Program-made: the position numbers and the translations under genes
The notes under the pieces: generated by a model
Databases searched by the model: none
Seen by the model: only the letters and a program-made list of their open reading frames with translations
What the model was told of the DNA's origin: nothing
In this document: in pieces, positions 43,499 through 51,020 of the stretch
Layout of the letters: each line of letters opens with the position of its first letter
How positions within the stretch are numbered: position 1 is the first letter of the stretch
Assembly: GCF_009711135.1 (NCBI RefSeq)
Contig: NZ_WMIC01000007.1
Coordinates: forward strand, 186,001 to 250,000
DNA length: 64,000 nucleotides
Reading direction: 5' to 3'
Origin: Flavobacterium sp. LC2016-01
Lineage (GTDB): Bacteria > Bacteroidota > Bacteroidia > Flavobacteriales > Flavobacteriaceae

Positions 43499-45778
43499 AT
43501 GCGCCCAAACGAGCTTTTCATTACACAATGTCAGTCAAAAGGATTTTTCTCAAATTCCATTTGGGGCGCAGCAGTCGTACTTTTCATAATTTTATTTTTT
43601 CCCGGAAAATCATTTTCGCAGGAACAGAAACAAGACACCGTAAAGAGACCAAAAATTGGTTTGGTTTTAAGCGGTGGCGGAGCAAAAGGATTCGCTCATA
43701 TTGGAGTTTTGAAAGTTTTAGAAGAAGCTGGAATCAAAATCGATTATATTGGCGGCACCAGTATGGGAGCCGTAATTGGCGGACTTTATGCATCTGGTTA
43801 TAATGCATCGCAAATTGATTCTATTTTCAAAAAAACAAATTTTGACGAATTAATAAACGATTATATTCCTCGATCCTCTAAAAATTTCTATGGCAAAAGA
43901 AATGATGAATTGTATGCCATTACTTTACCTTTCAGTAATTTCAAAATTGGAATTCCGGAAGCGCTTTCAAAAGGAATGTACAATTACAATCTTTTGAGCA
44001 GTTTGACCAGAAACGTGCGTCATGTTCGTGATTTCAATCAGCTTCCAACTCCGTTTTTATGTATTGGAACAAACATTGAAACCGGTGAAGAAGTTTTACT
44101 CAACAAAGGCAATCTCGTTCAGGCGATGATGGGAAGTGCCGCTTTTCCGTCGTTATTTACTCCTGTTGAAATTGATGGCAATTTGATTGTTGACGGCGGC
44201 GTTGTAAACAATTATCCGATAAAAGAAGTTCGAAATCTTGGCGCTGATATTATTATTGGAGTTGACGTTCAGGATGATTTGATGAATCGTAAAAAGTTGA
44301 AAAACGCTACAAGAATATTAGTTCAGATCACTAATCTTCAGTCGATTGAAAAAATGAAAAGCAAAATAAAAGACACCGATATCTACATCAAACCAGATAT
44401 TCGTGATTTTGGCGTAATTTCATTTGACAAAGGCGAAGAAATAGTCAGAAAAGGCGAAGAAGCTACTTTTGCTGTTTACGAAAAAATCAAATCATTAGTA
44501 ACCGAAGAAACTTTTTATAAAAAACCGAAACTAAAACTAAGCTCTGATACTTTAGAAATACAAAAAATAAATGTCGACCAATTAGACAATTACACAAAAG
44601 AATACATCAACGGTAAACTTCGCTTCAAACCAGAAAGCACGATTACCTATCATGATTTAAAAACCGGAATCAACAATTTAAATGCCACTGAAAACTTCAG
44701 CACGATTTCATATTGTCTGCAGCCAAATGGCGAAAATGATAATTTAGATCTTGTTTTAAAAGAAAATCCAACACAGACTTATCTAAAACTAGGACTTCAC
44801 TATGACGGATTATATAAAAGTGCCATTTTATTAAACCTGACTCATAAAAAAACATTTCTAAAAAATGATGTTACTTCATTCGACATTATTTTAGGAGATA
44901 ATTTTAGATATGATTTGAACTATTATGTAGAAAACGGATTTAATATCAGTTTCGGATTTCGTTCAAGACTGAATCAATTTAATAGAAATGTTACTAAAAG
45001 TATTACCCAACTTCAAGATTCAAACCCAAATGTCAACCTTATTAATGTTGACTTTCTTGACCTAAGCAATCAAGCTTATTTTCAGACTATTTTTGTTCAA
45101 AAATTTTTAATGGGCGGCGGTTTGGAATACAAATATTTAAAAATCGATTCGCCTACACTTTCAAACAGTGTAAACACAATTGATAGAAGTAATTATTTCA
45201 GCGTTTTTGGATACTTAAAATATGATTCTTTTGATAAAAAAACCTTTCCACGTTCAGGATTATATTTCTCAAGCGACGTTCAAACTTATTTAGCCTCTTC
45301 CGATTATAATAATAATTTTAAGCCTTTCTCAATGGCGAAGGCCGAAATTGGATTTGCCAAAACATTATTCAGAAGGGCCACTGTTAAAGTTGGTGCAGAT
45401 GCTGGATTTAACATTGGCAGTGACAGCGTTCCTTATTTCGATTATATTCTGGGAGGTTATGGTTATAACAAAATCAACAATTTCAATTATTTCTACGGTT
45501 ATGATTTCCTGAGTATCTCTGGTAATAGCTATATAAAAACAGATATTACGCTTGACTATGAAATCATCAAAAAAAATCACCTCAATTTTTCTGCAAATTT
45601 TGCCAATCTGGGTGATGACATTTTCACCAAAGTTGACTGGATTTCGATGCCAAAATATTCAGGTTATGCCTTTGGTTACGGATTAGAAACGATTATTGGC
45701 CCAATCGAAATCAAACAATCTTGGTCGCCAGAAATGTCGAAAAGCTTTACATGGTTCAGTATTGGCTTCTTGTTTTAG
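43499..45778 (+). CDS. Patatin-like phospholipase fused to a BamA-like outer-membrane barrel
   Basis: A 759-residue protein. A hydrophobic signal (about 22-41, ending SFSQ) precedes a patatin domain with the oxyanion loop SGGGAKG (58-64), the nucleophile GTSMG with Ser88 and the catalytic Asp232 in VDGGVVNNYP. A POTRA-like segment (about 350-425) leads into a C-terminal 16-strand-type barrel (about 430-759) ending FTWFSIGFLF. This matches the patatin-barrel (type Vd-like) autotransporter plan. The lipase would be placed at or across the outer membrane. It sits six bases after uvrC, so the two are co-transcribed despite unrelated roles. Confidence 0.85.
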   Translation: MRPNELFITQCQSKGFFSNSIWGAAVVLFIILFFPGKSFSQEQKQDTVKRPKIGLVLSGGGAKGFAHIGVLKVLEEAGIKIDYIGGTSMGAVIGGLYASGYNASQIDSIFKKTNFDELINDYIPRSSKNFYGKRNDELYAITLPFSNFKIGIPEALSKGMYNYNLLSSLTRNVRHVRDFNQLPTPFLCIGTNIETGEEVLLNKGNLVQAMMGSAAFPSLFTPVEIDGNLIVDGGVVNNYPIKEVRNLGADIIIGVDVQDDLMNRKKLKNATRILVQITNLQSIEKMKSKIKDTDIYIKPDIRDFGVISFDKGEEIVRKGEEATFAVYEKIKSLVTEETFYKKPKLKLSSDTLEIQKINVDQLDNYTKEYINGKLRFKPESTITYHDLKTGINNLNATENFSTISYCLQPNGENDNLDLVLKENPTQTYLKLGLHYDGLYKSAILLNLTHKKTFLKNDVTSFDIILGDNFRYDLNYYVENGFNISFGFRSRLNQFNRNVTKSITQLQDSNPNVNLINVDFLDLSNQAYFQTIFVQKFLMGGGLEYKYLKIDSPTLSNSVNTIDRSNYFSVFGYLKYDSFDKKTFPRSGLYFSSDVQTYLASSDYNNNFKPFSMAKAEIGFAKTLFRRATVKVGADAGFNIGSDSVPYFDYILGGYGYNKINNFNYFYGYDFLSISGNSYIKTDITLDYEIIKKNHLNFSANFANLGDDIFTKVDWISMPKYSGYAFGYGLETIIGPIEIKQSWSPEMSKSFTWFSIGFLF

Positions 45779-45918
45779 AGTTTTATACGAGAATAGTGCA
45801 ATAAAATCACGCTATTTTTTTGCTATCAAAAAATTATATCAAAAAAATTAAAATATTTTATAGTTATAAATAATATAATTTTTAATTTTACTCGGAAAAA
45901 ATTACGACATTTGTTATA

Positions 45919-45984
45919 ATGAAAACAAAATGGACAGGTTTATTAGAGTATCTTCAATTCCTCATCAAGAGAAATCCTGAATGA
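45919..45984 (+). other. Possible 21-codon ORF upstream of hmgA
   Basis: A short ATG frame encodes MKTKWTGLLEYLQFLIKRNP plus Glu before a stop. It is the only feature seen in 45779-46000 of the 319-base gap. It could be a leader peptide, a fragment of a lost gene or chance; no ribosome-binding signal decides it. Confidence 0.2.
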
Positions 45985-45998
45985 AGCTATCGAATTGA

Positions 45999-46089
45999 GA
46001 TAATTAGTCAATACTAAGATTGAGCTGATTATCTGTTCACACAATTCAAAATTTTCGAATTATCTAATTAATTTAAAAATTATCTAATT
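45999..46089. repeat. GATAATTNGTCAAT / AATTATCTAATT element, copy 1
   Basis: GATAATTAGTCAAT lies at 45999-46012 and AATTATCTAATT at 46058-46069 and 46078-46089, upstream of hmgA. The same two-part arrangement precedes the next two genes. Confidence 0.7.
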
Positions 46090-46097
46090 GAAAAGCC

Positions 46098-47255
46098 ATG
46101 CCATTATATCATAAACTTGGAGATTTTCCTCAAAAAAGACACACCCAATTCGAAAAGCCAAACGGAGGTTTTTACTACGAACAATTGTTTGGTACCGAAG
46201 GTTTCCACGGACATTCGTCATTATCTTATCATGTTCACAGACCAACACAGGTAAAAGAAATTTTAAACTCTTATTCGGTTGAACCAAAAATTGCAATCGG
46301 AAAAAACATAAAATCACTGCTTTTTAAAGGTTTTGAATTAAAACCTGAAAATGATTTCCTAGACAGCCGAAAAGCAATGTTGGTCAATAAAGACTGTATC
46401 ATTGGTTTAGCTGCTCCAAAAGAATCGCTTCGAAATTATTTCTACAAAAATGCCGATGCCGATGAAATGCTTTTCATCCATAAAGGAAAAGGAAAATTAA
46501 GAACCATGTTAGGAAATATTCCGTTTGAATATGGTGATTATTTGATTATTCCTCGAGGTATTATTTATCAAATCGAATTTGAAACGACAGAAAACCGATT
46601 ATTTTATGTAGAATCGTATTCTCCATTTTATACTCCAAAACGATATAAAAACCAATCAGGTCAGCATTTAGAACATTCTCCATTTTGTGAGCGTGATTTT
46701 ATTTTGCCAAACGAATTGGAAACACACGACGAAAAAGGTGATTTTTTAATTAAAATCAAAAAGGAAGGTATGCTTCATGAAGTGGTTTATGCTACACATC
46801 CTTTTGATGTTGTGGGCTGGGACGGATATAATTTCCCATACGGATTTTCAATTCACAATTTTGAACCTATAACGGGGCGCGTTCACCAACCGCCACCGGT
46901 GCATCAAACTTTTGAAACAGCAACTTTTGTTGTTTGTTCTTTCTGCCCAAGACTTTACGATTATCATCCGAAAGCAATTCCGGCACCATACAATCACAGC
47001 AATATAGATTCTGACGAAGTACTATATTATGTTGATGGTGATTTTATGAGCCGTAATAATATTGAGCAGGGACATATCACTTTACATCCAAAAGGAATTC
47101 CGCACGGTCCAGCGCCAGGCGCGATGGAACGCAGTATTGGTCATAAAGAAACTCAGGAATTAGCTGTTATGGTTGATACTTTCAGACCATTAATGGTTAC
47201 TGAAGAAGCAATGGGATTGGATGATGGACAATATTATAAATCTTGGACGGAATAG
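46098..47255 (+). CDS. hmgA: Homogentisate 1,2-dioxygenase
   Basis: A 385-residue cupin-type Fe(II) dioxygenase that opens the homogentisate ring to maleylacetoacetate in tyrosine and phenylalanine breakdown. Likely iron ligands are in YNHSNIDSDEVLYYVDG (His300 and an acid near 306-307) and His336 in GIPHGPAPG. The N-terminal LGDFPQKRHTQF and HQPPPVHQTFE blocks are family-typical. It is the shorter (about 385) Bacteroidetes form. hppD, which makes its substrate, lies downstream after a small inserted gene. All three share an upstream repeat element. Confidence 0.9.
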   Translation: MPLYHKLGDFPQKRHTQFEKPNGGFYYEQLFGTEGFHGHSSLSYHVHRPTQVKEILNSYSVEPKIAIGKNIKSLLFKGFELKPENDFLDSRKAMLVNKDCIIGLAAPKESLRNYFYKNADADEMLFIHKGKGKLRTMLGNIPFEYGDYLIIPRGIIYQIEFETTENRLFYVESYSPFYTPKRYKNQSGQHLEHSPFCERDFILPNELETHDEKGDFLIKIKKEGMLHEVVYATHPFDVVGWDGYNFPYGFSIHNFEPITGRVHQPPPVHQTFETATFVVCSFCPRLYDYHPKAIPAPYNHSNIDSDEVLYYVDGDFMSRNNIEQGHITLHPKGIPHGPAPGAMERSIGHKETQELAVMVDTFRPLMVTEEAMGLDDGQYYKSWTE

Positions 47256-47272
47256 TTTTAATGTGCCAATTT

Positions 47273-47364
47273 GATAATTAGTCAATTAGATAATGCGAAA
47301 TTAGAAAATAAAATAATTATTTGTAACTTTAAACCTACAAAATAAATTATCTAATTATCTAATT
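47273..47364. repeat. GATAATTNGTCAAT / AATTATCTAATT element, copy 2
   Basis: GATAATTAGTCAAT lies at 47273-47286 and AATTATCTAATT at 47345-47356 and, overlapping, 47353-47364, just before the four-helix-bundle gene. The second part forms a perfect 12-bp inverted repeat with 47762-47773 on the other side of that gene. Confidence 0.75.
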
Positions 47365-47379
47365 ATCAAATTAAAACAA

Positions 47380-47739
47380 ATGACTTTTAACGAAAAGTAT
47401 AAAGACAACGCTCTTTTAATTAAAACTTTCCATTTCGCATTAAACATCATTGACTATACAACCGAACTTCAGGATCAAAAGAAATTCGTAATTGCAAATC
47501 AGTTATTAAAAAGCGGAACATCAATTGGAGCTAATTCAAAAGAATCACAAAACGCAGAAAGCAAAGCAGATTTCATTCATAAATTAAAAATAGCAATTAA
47601 GGAAGCAGACGAAACAGAATATTGGTTGTTTTTATGCGACGCTCACAAGGCCTATCCCGATTGCAAAGATTTACTAAATGAATTATCAGAAATTTTAAAA
47701 ATTTTAAATAAAATAATATCAACATCAAAAATGAAATAA
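47380..47739 (+). CDS. Four helix bundle protein (23S rRNA intervening-sequence protein family)
   Basis: A 119-residue all-helical protein with the family core VIANQLLKSGTSIGANSKES (48-67), then FIHKLKIAIKEADETEYWLFL. Relatives are found in 23S rRNA intervening sequences, as stand-alone ORFs in many Bacteroidetes and as the accessory Avd protein of diversity-generating retroelements. No reverse transcriptase or rRNA is nearby. It interrupts hmgA-hppD and is bracketed by inverted AATTATCTAATT repeats. Its function is unknown. Confidence 0.88.
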   Translation: MTFNEKYKDNALLIKTFHFALNIIDYTTELQDQKKFVIANQLLKSGTSIGANSKESQNAESKADFIHKLKIAIKEADETEYWLFLCDAHKAYPDCKDLLNELSEILKILNKIISTSKMK

Positions 47740-47742
47740 TGA

Positions 47743-47799
47743 GATAATTTGTCAATGTGTCAATTAGATAATTTTTATCGGAACGCACATTATCTAATT
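47743..47799. repeat. GATAATTNGTCAAT / ATTATCTAATT element, copy 3
   Basis: GATAATTTGTCAAT lies at 47743-47756, AATTAGATAATT at 47762-47773 and ATTATCTAATT at 47789-47799, upstream of hppD. The last two form a hairpin. Confidence 0.75.
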
Positions 47800-47832
47800 T
47801 TCTAATTAACTCATTTTCTAATTAAAAACATC

Positions 47833-48993
47833 ATGTCAAAAGAAGTTAAATCAGTAGAATACGGATTAGAAAAAATCTTCGAAGGAGCACAGGATTTCCT
47901 TCCATTACTAGGAACAGATTATGTAGAATTCTATGTAGGGAATGCAAAACAATCGGCACATTATTATAAAACTGCTTTCGGATATCAGTCATTAGCTTAT
48001 GCCGGATTAGAAACTGGGGTAAGAGACAAAGCGTCGTATGTTTTAAAACAAGATAAAATCAGAATTGTTTTAACTACGCCATTAACACAGGATTCTCCTA
48101 TTCACGCACATCTTCAAAAACATGGTGACGGCGTAAAAGTGGCTGCACTTTGGGTGGAAGACGCAACAAAATCTTACGAAGAAACTATGAAACGCGGTGC
48201 TCGTTCTTTTATGGAACCAACTGTTGAAGAAGATGAATTTGGTCAAGTAATCCGTTCAGGAATTTATACTTATGGAGAAACCGTTCATATTTTTGTCGAA
48301 AGAAAAAACTACAACGGCGTTTTCTTGCCAGGTTATAAAGAATGGAAATCAGATTACAATCCAGAACCAACCGGATTAAAATATATTGATCACATGGTTG
48401 GAAATGTAGGCTGGAACGAAATGAATACTTGGGTAAAATTTTACGAAGATGTAATGGGATTCGTGAACTTTTTATCTTTTGATGACAAACAAATCACTAC
48501 AGAATATTCTGCATTGATGAGTAAAGTAATGTCAAACGGAAACGGAAGAATCAAATTCCCAATCAACGAACCAGCTGAAGGAAAGAAAAAATCTCAAATT
48601 GAAGAATATTTAGATTTTTATGGCGGACCTGGAATTCAGCATATTGCAATTGCTACAGATGATATTATTAAGACAGTATCACAATTAAGAGCACGCGGTG
48701 TTGATTTTTTATCAGCTCCTCCACATACCTACTACCAAGCAATCCCAGAAAGATTGGGTGTTCACATGGATATGATGAAAGAAGATTTAAACGAAATTGA
48801 AAAATTAGCCATCATGGTCGATGCCGATGAAGATGGTTACCTTTTACAAATATTTACTAAGCCAGTTCAGGACAGACCTACCCTTTTCTTCGAAATTATT
48901 CAAAGAATGGGTGCAAAAGGATTCGGTGCAGGGAACTTTAAAGCCCTTTTTGAGTCTATTGAGAGAGAGCAGGAATTGAGAGGTACATTATAA
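47833..48993 (+). CDS. hppD: 4-Hydroxyphenylpyruvate dioxygenase
   Basis: A 386-residue Fe(II) dioxygenase that turns 4-hydroxyphenylpyruvate into homogentisate. Two vicinal-oxygen-chelate halves are visible. The iron ligands fall at His187 (YIDHMVGN), His270 (GIQHIAIAT) and Glu354 (LFFEIIQR), followed by the C-terminal gate GFGAGNFKALFESIE. Its product is the substrate of HmgA, encoded just upstream. The upstream repeat element matches those before hmgA and the four-helix-bundle gene. A weak hairpin follows at 49010-49038. Confidence 0.95.
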   Translation: MSKEVKSVEYGLEKIFEGAQDFLPLLGTDYVEFYVGNAKQSAHYYKTAFGYQSLAYAGLETGVRDKASYVLKQDKIRIVLTTPLTQDSPIHAHLQKHGDGVKVAALWVEDATKSYEETMKRGARSFMEPTVEEDEFGQVIRSGIYTYGETVHIFVERKNYNGVFLPGYKEWKSDYNPEPTGLKYIDHMVGNVGWNEMNTWVKFYEDVMGFVNFLSFDDKQITTEYSALMSKVMSNGNGRIKFPINEPAEGKKKSQIEEYLDFYGGPGIQHIAIATDDIIKTVSQLRARGVDFLSAPPHTYYQAIPERLGVHMDMMKEDLNEIEKLAIMVDADEDGYLLQIFTKPVQDRPTLFFEIIQRMGAKGFGAGNFKALFESIEREQELRGTL

Positions 48994-49009
48994 AATCGCA
49001 ATATTTTTA

Positions 49010-49038
49010 CATTATGTAGAGAAATTCTCTGTAAAATG
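49010..49038 (+). terminator. Possible weak terminator after hppD
   Basis: CATTATGTAGAGAA (49010-49023) pairs imperfectly with TTCTCTGTAAAATG (49025-49038), with a T-rich segment shortly after. It lies 16 bases past the stop. Confidence 0.4.
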
Positions 49039-49102
49039 ATGGTTTTTATGCAAATGTTATGTTAAACTTGCCTTTTGCTATTTCTTTTTTGAACTTTCTA
49101 TA

Positions 49103-49110
49103 TATCTTTG
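49103..49110 (+). promoter_or_regulatory. -7 box TATCTTTG of a candidate small RNA
   Basis: An exact TAnnTTTG box. A TTG lies 25 bases upstream at 49075-49077, longer than the ideal spacer. The box precedes a hairpin-terminator unit without an ORF. Confidence 0.5.
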
Positions 49111-49116
49111 CACTCG

Positions 49117-49225
49117 CAAAACAAAAGGGGTGGTTTCCTTTTGGATTGATATAAATTTCATAATTTATAGTTTTTTGGTTAGTTAATAGCATAAAAACTC
49201 AGTCATTACTTGACTGAGTTTTTTT
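49117..49225 (+). ncRNA. Candidate small RNA of about 110 nt
   Basis: Between the -7 box and a strong terminator lie three stems and no reading frame: CAAAAGG/CCTTTTG (49122-49143), ATAAATT/AATTTAT (49150-49168) and the terminator stem (49193-49225). It could be a free small RNA or the attenuated leader of the DUF3108 gene that starts 62 bases later. No known RNA family was recognised, and the 5' end is estimated from the -7 box. Confidence 0.45.
49193..49225 (+). terminator. Intrinsic terminator of the small-RNA unit
   Basis: AAAAACTCAGTCA (49193-49205) pairs with TGACTGAGTTTTT (49211-49223) around a five-base loop and ends in a T run. It is a textbook terminator that lies before, not after, a gene. 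Confidence 0.88.
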
Positions 49226-49286
49226 GTTTTGGTACATTTGGAATAGAATTTGCAATTATCCTCATAAATATTTGTAAAACAGTACT

Positions 49287-50057
49287 ATGAAAAAATTCAT
49301 CCTCACTATATTCATCCTCACAGCCTTTAGTTTTGATACACAAAAAGAAGACGCTTTCGATACGGGAGAGTTTTTTAAATTCAGAATTCACTACGGAATT
49401 ATAAACGCCGGATATGCCACACTTGAAATCAAAGATGCAACAATAAACAATAAAAAAGTATTTCATGCGGTGGGTAAAGGTTACACAACTGGCATGTCTA
49501 AATTTTTCTTTAAAGTTGAAGATTTATACGAAAGCTATTTTGATAGAGAAACCGGAAGTCCATATCGTTATGTTAGAAAAATTGATGAAGGCGGTTATAC
49601 CAAAAATCAGGAAGGCTTTTTTAATCAGGCAGAAAACAGAGTTTTGGTAAAAGATTACAAACGAAAATCTGAAAAAACCATTATAACTACTGATAATGTA
49701 CAAGATATTGTTTCTTCATTTTACTACTTAAGAAACCATCCGAATATTGATAAATTAAAATCAGGAGAAGCCATTACAATTGACATGTTTTTTGATGACG
49801 AAATCACAAAATTTAAGTTAAAATATGTAGGCCGTCAAGATATTACAACTAAATTTGGCACCGTTTCTACGATGGTTTTTAGACCATTAGTACAGAAAGG
49901 AAGAGTTTTCAAAGAAGAAGAAAGCTTAACACTCTGGATTACAGACGACGACAACAAAGTTCCTATTAGAATTAAAGCAGATCTTGCCGTGGGATCACTT
50001 AAAGCAGATCTTGATGAATATAAAGGATTAAAAAATCCATTTAAAGCAAAAAAATAA
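49287..50057 (+). CDS. DUF3108 domain-containing exported protein
   Basis: A 256-residue protein with an N-terminal signal (MKKFILTIFILTAFSF) and the DUF3108 pattern: FKFRIHYGIINAGYATLEIKD, an FFKVEDLYESYFD strand pair, and LWITDDDNKVPIRIKADLAVGSLKADL near the end. DUF3108 proteins are periplasmic beta-rich proteins of unknown function. The stop shares one base with the ATG of the tryptophan dioxygenase gene, so translation is coupled. The signal-bearing start is clear. Confidence 0.82.
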   Translation: MKKFILTIFILTAFSFDTQKEDAFDTGEFFKFRIHYGIINAGYATLEIKDATINNKKVFHAVGKGYTTGMSKFFFKVEDLYESYFDRETGSPYRYVRKIDEGGYTKNQEGFFNQAENRVLVKDYKRKSEKTIITTDNVQDIVSSFYYLRNHPNIDKLKSGEAITIDMFFDDEITKFKLKYVGRQDITTKFGTVSTMVFRPLVQKGRVFKEEESLTLWITDDDNKVPIRIKADLAVGSLKADLDEYKGLKNPFKAKK

Positions 50058-50989
50058 TGAACCTTACTGATCATTCAGAATCAATTTTAAAAGAAATTGA
50101 TCAAAAATTCCAAGCTATAAATCAAAAAACTGATGTTCAGTTAGAAGGATTGCTTTGGTCAAAACCCATTACATATTGGGATTATATCCAAACCGATGCC
50201 CTTTTAAATTTACAAATACAGCGTACTACACTTCCTGACGAAATGGTTTTTATCATGTACCATCAGGTGAATGAATTGATTTTCAAAATGATTTTGTGGG
50301 AAATTGATCAAATCGCTGAAACACAAAATATTCAAGTTGATTTTTTCAGCGAAAGACTTTCAAGAATTACCCGTTATTTTGACATGTTGACCAATTCGTT
50401 CAGTATTATGGAAAACGGAATGGAAATAGATCAATATATGAAATTCAGAAATACTTTGACTCCGGCAAGCGGATTTCAAAGCGCTCAATATCGTATGATC
50501 GAATTTGCATCGACAGATGTTATTAATTTAACAGACAGAAGATACAAAGCAAACTTTGACGAAAACACAGATTTAGAAACCAGTTTTGAACATCTTTATT
50601 GGCAAGCAGCCGGAAAAGATTATCAAACTGGAGAAAAATCATACTTATTAAACGAATTTGAGAAAAAATACAAAGACCAGTTTTTAAGACAAATGTCATC
50701 GTTTAAAACGAAAAATATTTGGCAAAAATTCACCCAGCTTCCTATTGAAGATCAACAAAATACAGCGCTAATTGATGCAATGCGTCATTACGATAAAACT
50801 GTAAATATCACTTGGGTAATGCAGCATCTTAATACGGCAAGAAAATATATTTTGGAAAGCGGAAAAGGCAATGGTGAAGCGACCGGAGGAAGTGACTGGC
50901 AAAAATATATGCATCCAAAATACCAAAGACGCATCTTTTTTCCTAAATTGTGGACCGAAGAAGAATTGTCCAATTGGGGAAATGAATAA
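50057..50989 (+). CDS. Tryptophan 2,3-dioxygenase family protein
   Basis: A 310-residue haem protein of the tryptophan dioxygenase family, which opens the indole ring of tryptophan to N-formylkynurenine. The distal block is MYHQVNELIFKMILWEID (His69), the substrate block FRNTLTPASGFQS, and the proximal haem ligand is probably His257 in WVMQHLNTARKYI, followed by ATGGSDWQKYM, matching the TGGS loop of the family. It overlaps the DUF3108 gene by one base. With hmgA and hppD it makes the region rich in aromatic amino-acid breakdown. Confidence 0.9.
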   Translation: MNLTDHSESILKEIDQKFQAINQKTDVQLEGLLWSKPITYWDYIQTDALLNLQIQRTTLPDEMVFIMYHQVNELIFKMILWEIDQIAETQNIQVDFFSERLSRITRYFDMLTNSFSIMENGMEIDQYMKFRNTLTPASGFQSAQYRMIEFASTDVINLTDRRYKANFDENTDLETSFEHLYWQAAGKDYQTGEKSYLLNEFEKKYKDQFLRQMSSFKTKNIWQKFTQLPIEDQQNTALIDAMRHYDKTVNITWVMQHLNTARKYILESGKGNGEATGGSDWQKYMHPKYQRRIFFPKLWTEEELSNWGNE

Positions 50990-51020
50990 ACCACTATAGT
51001 TTCCCAAAAAAAGTATAAGT

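Noticed and set aside
47380..47739. Diversity-generating retroelement suggested by the Avd-like four-helix protein
   Set aside because: No reverse transcriptase, template repeat or variable repeat was found near either four-helix gene.
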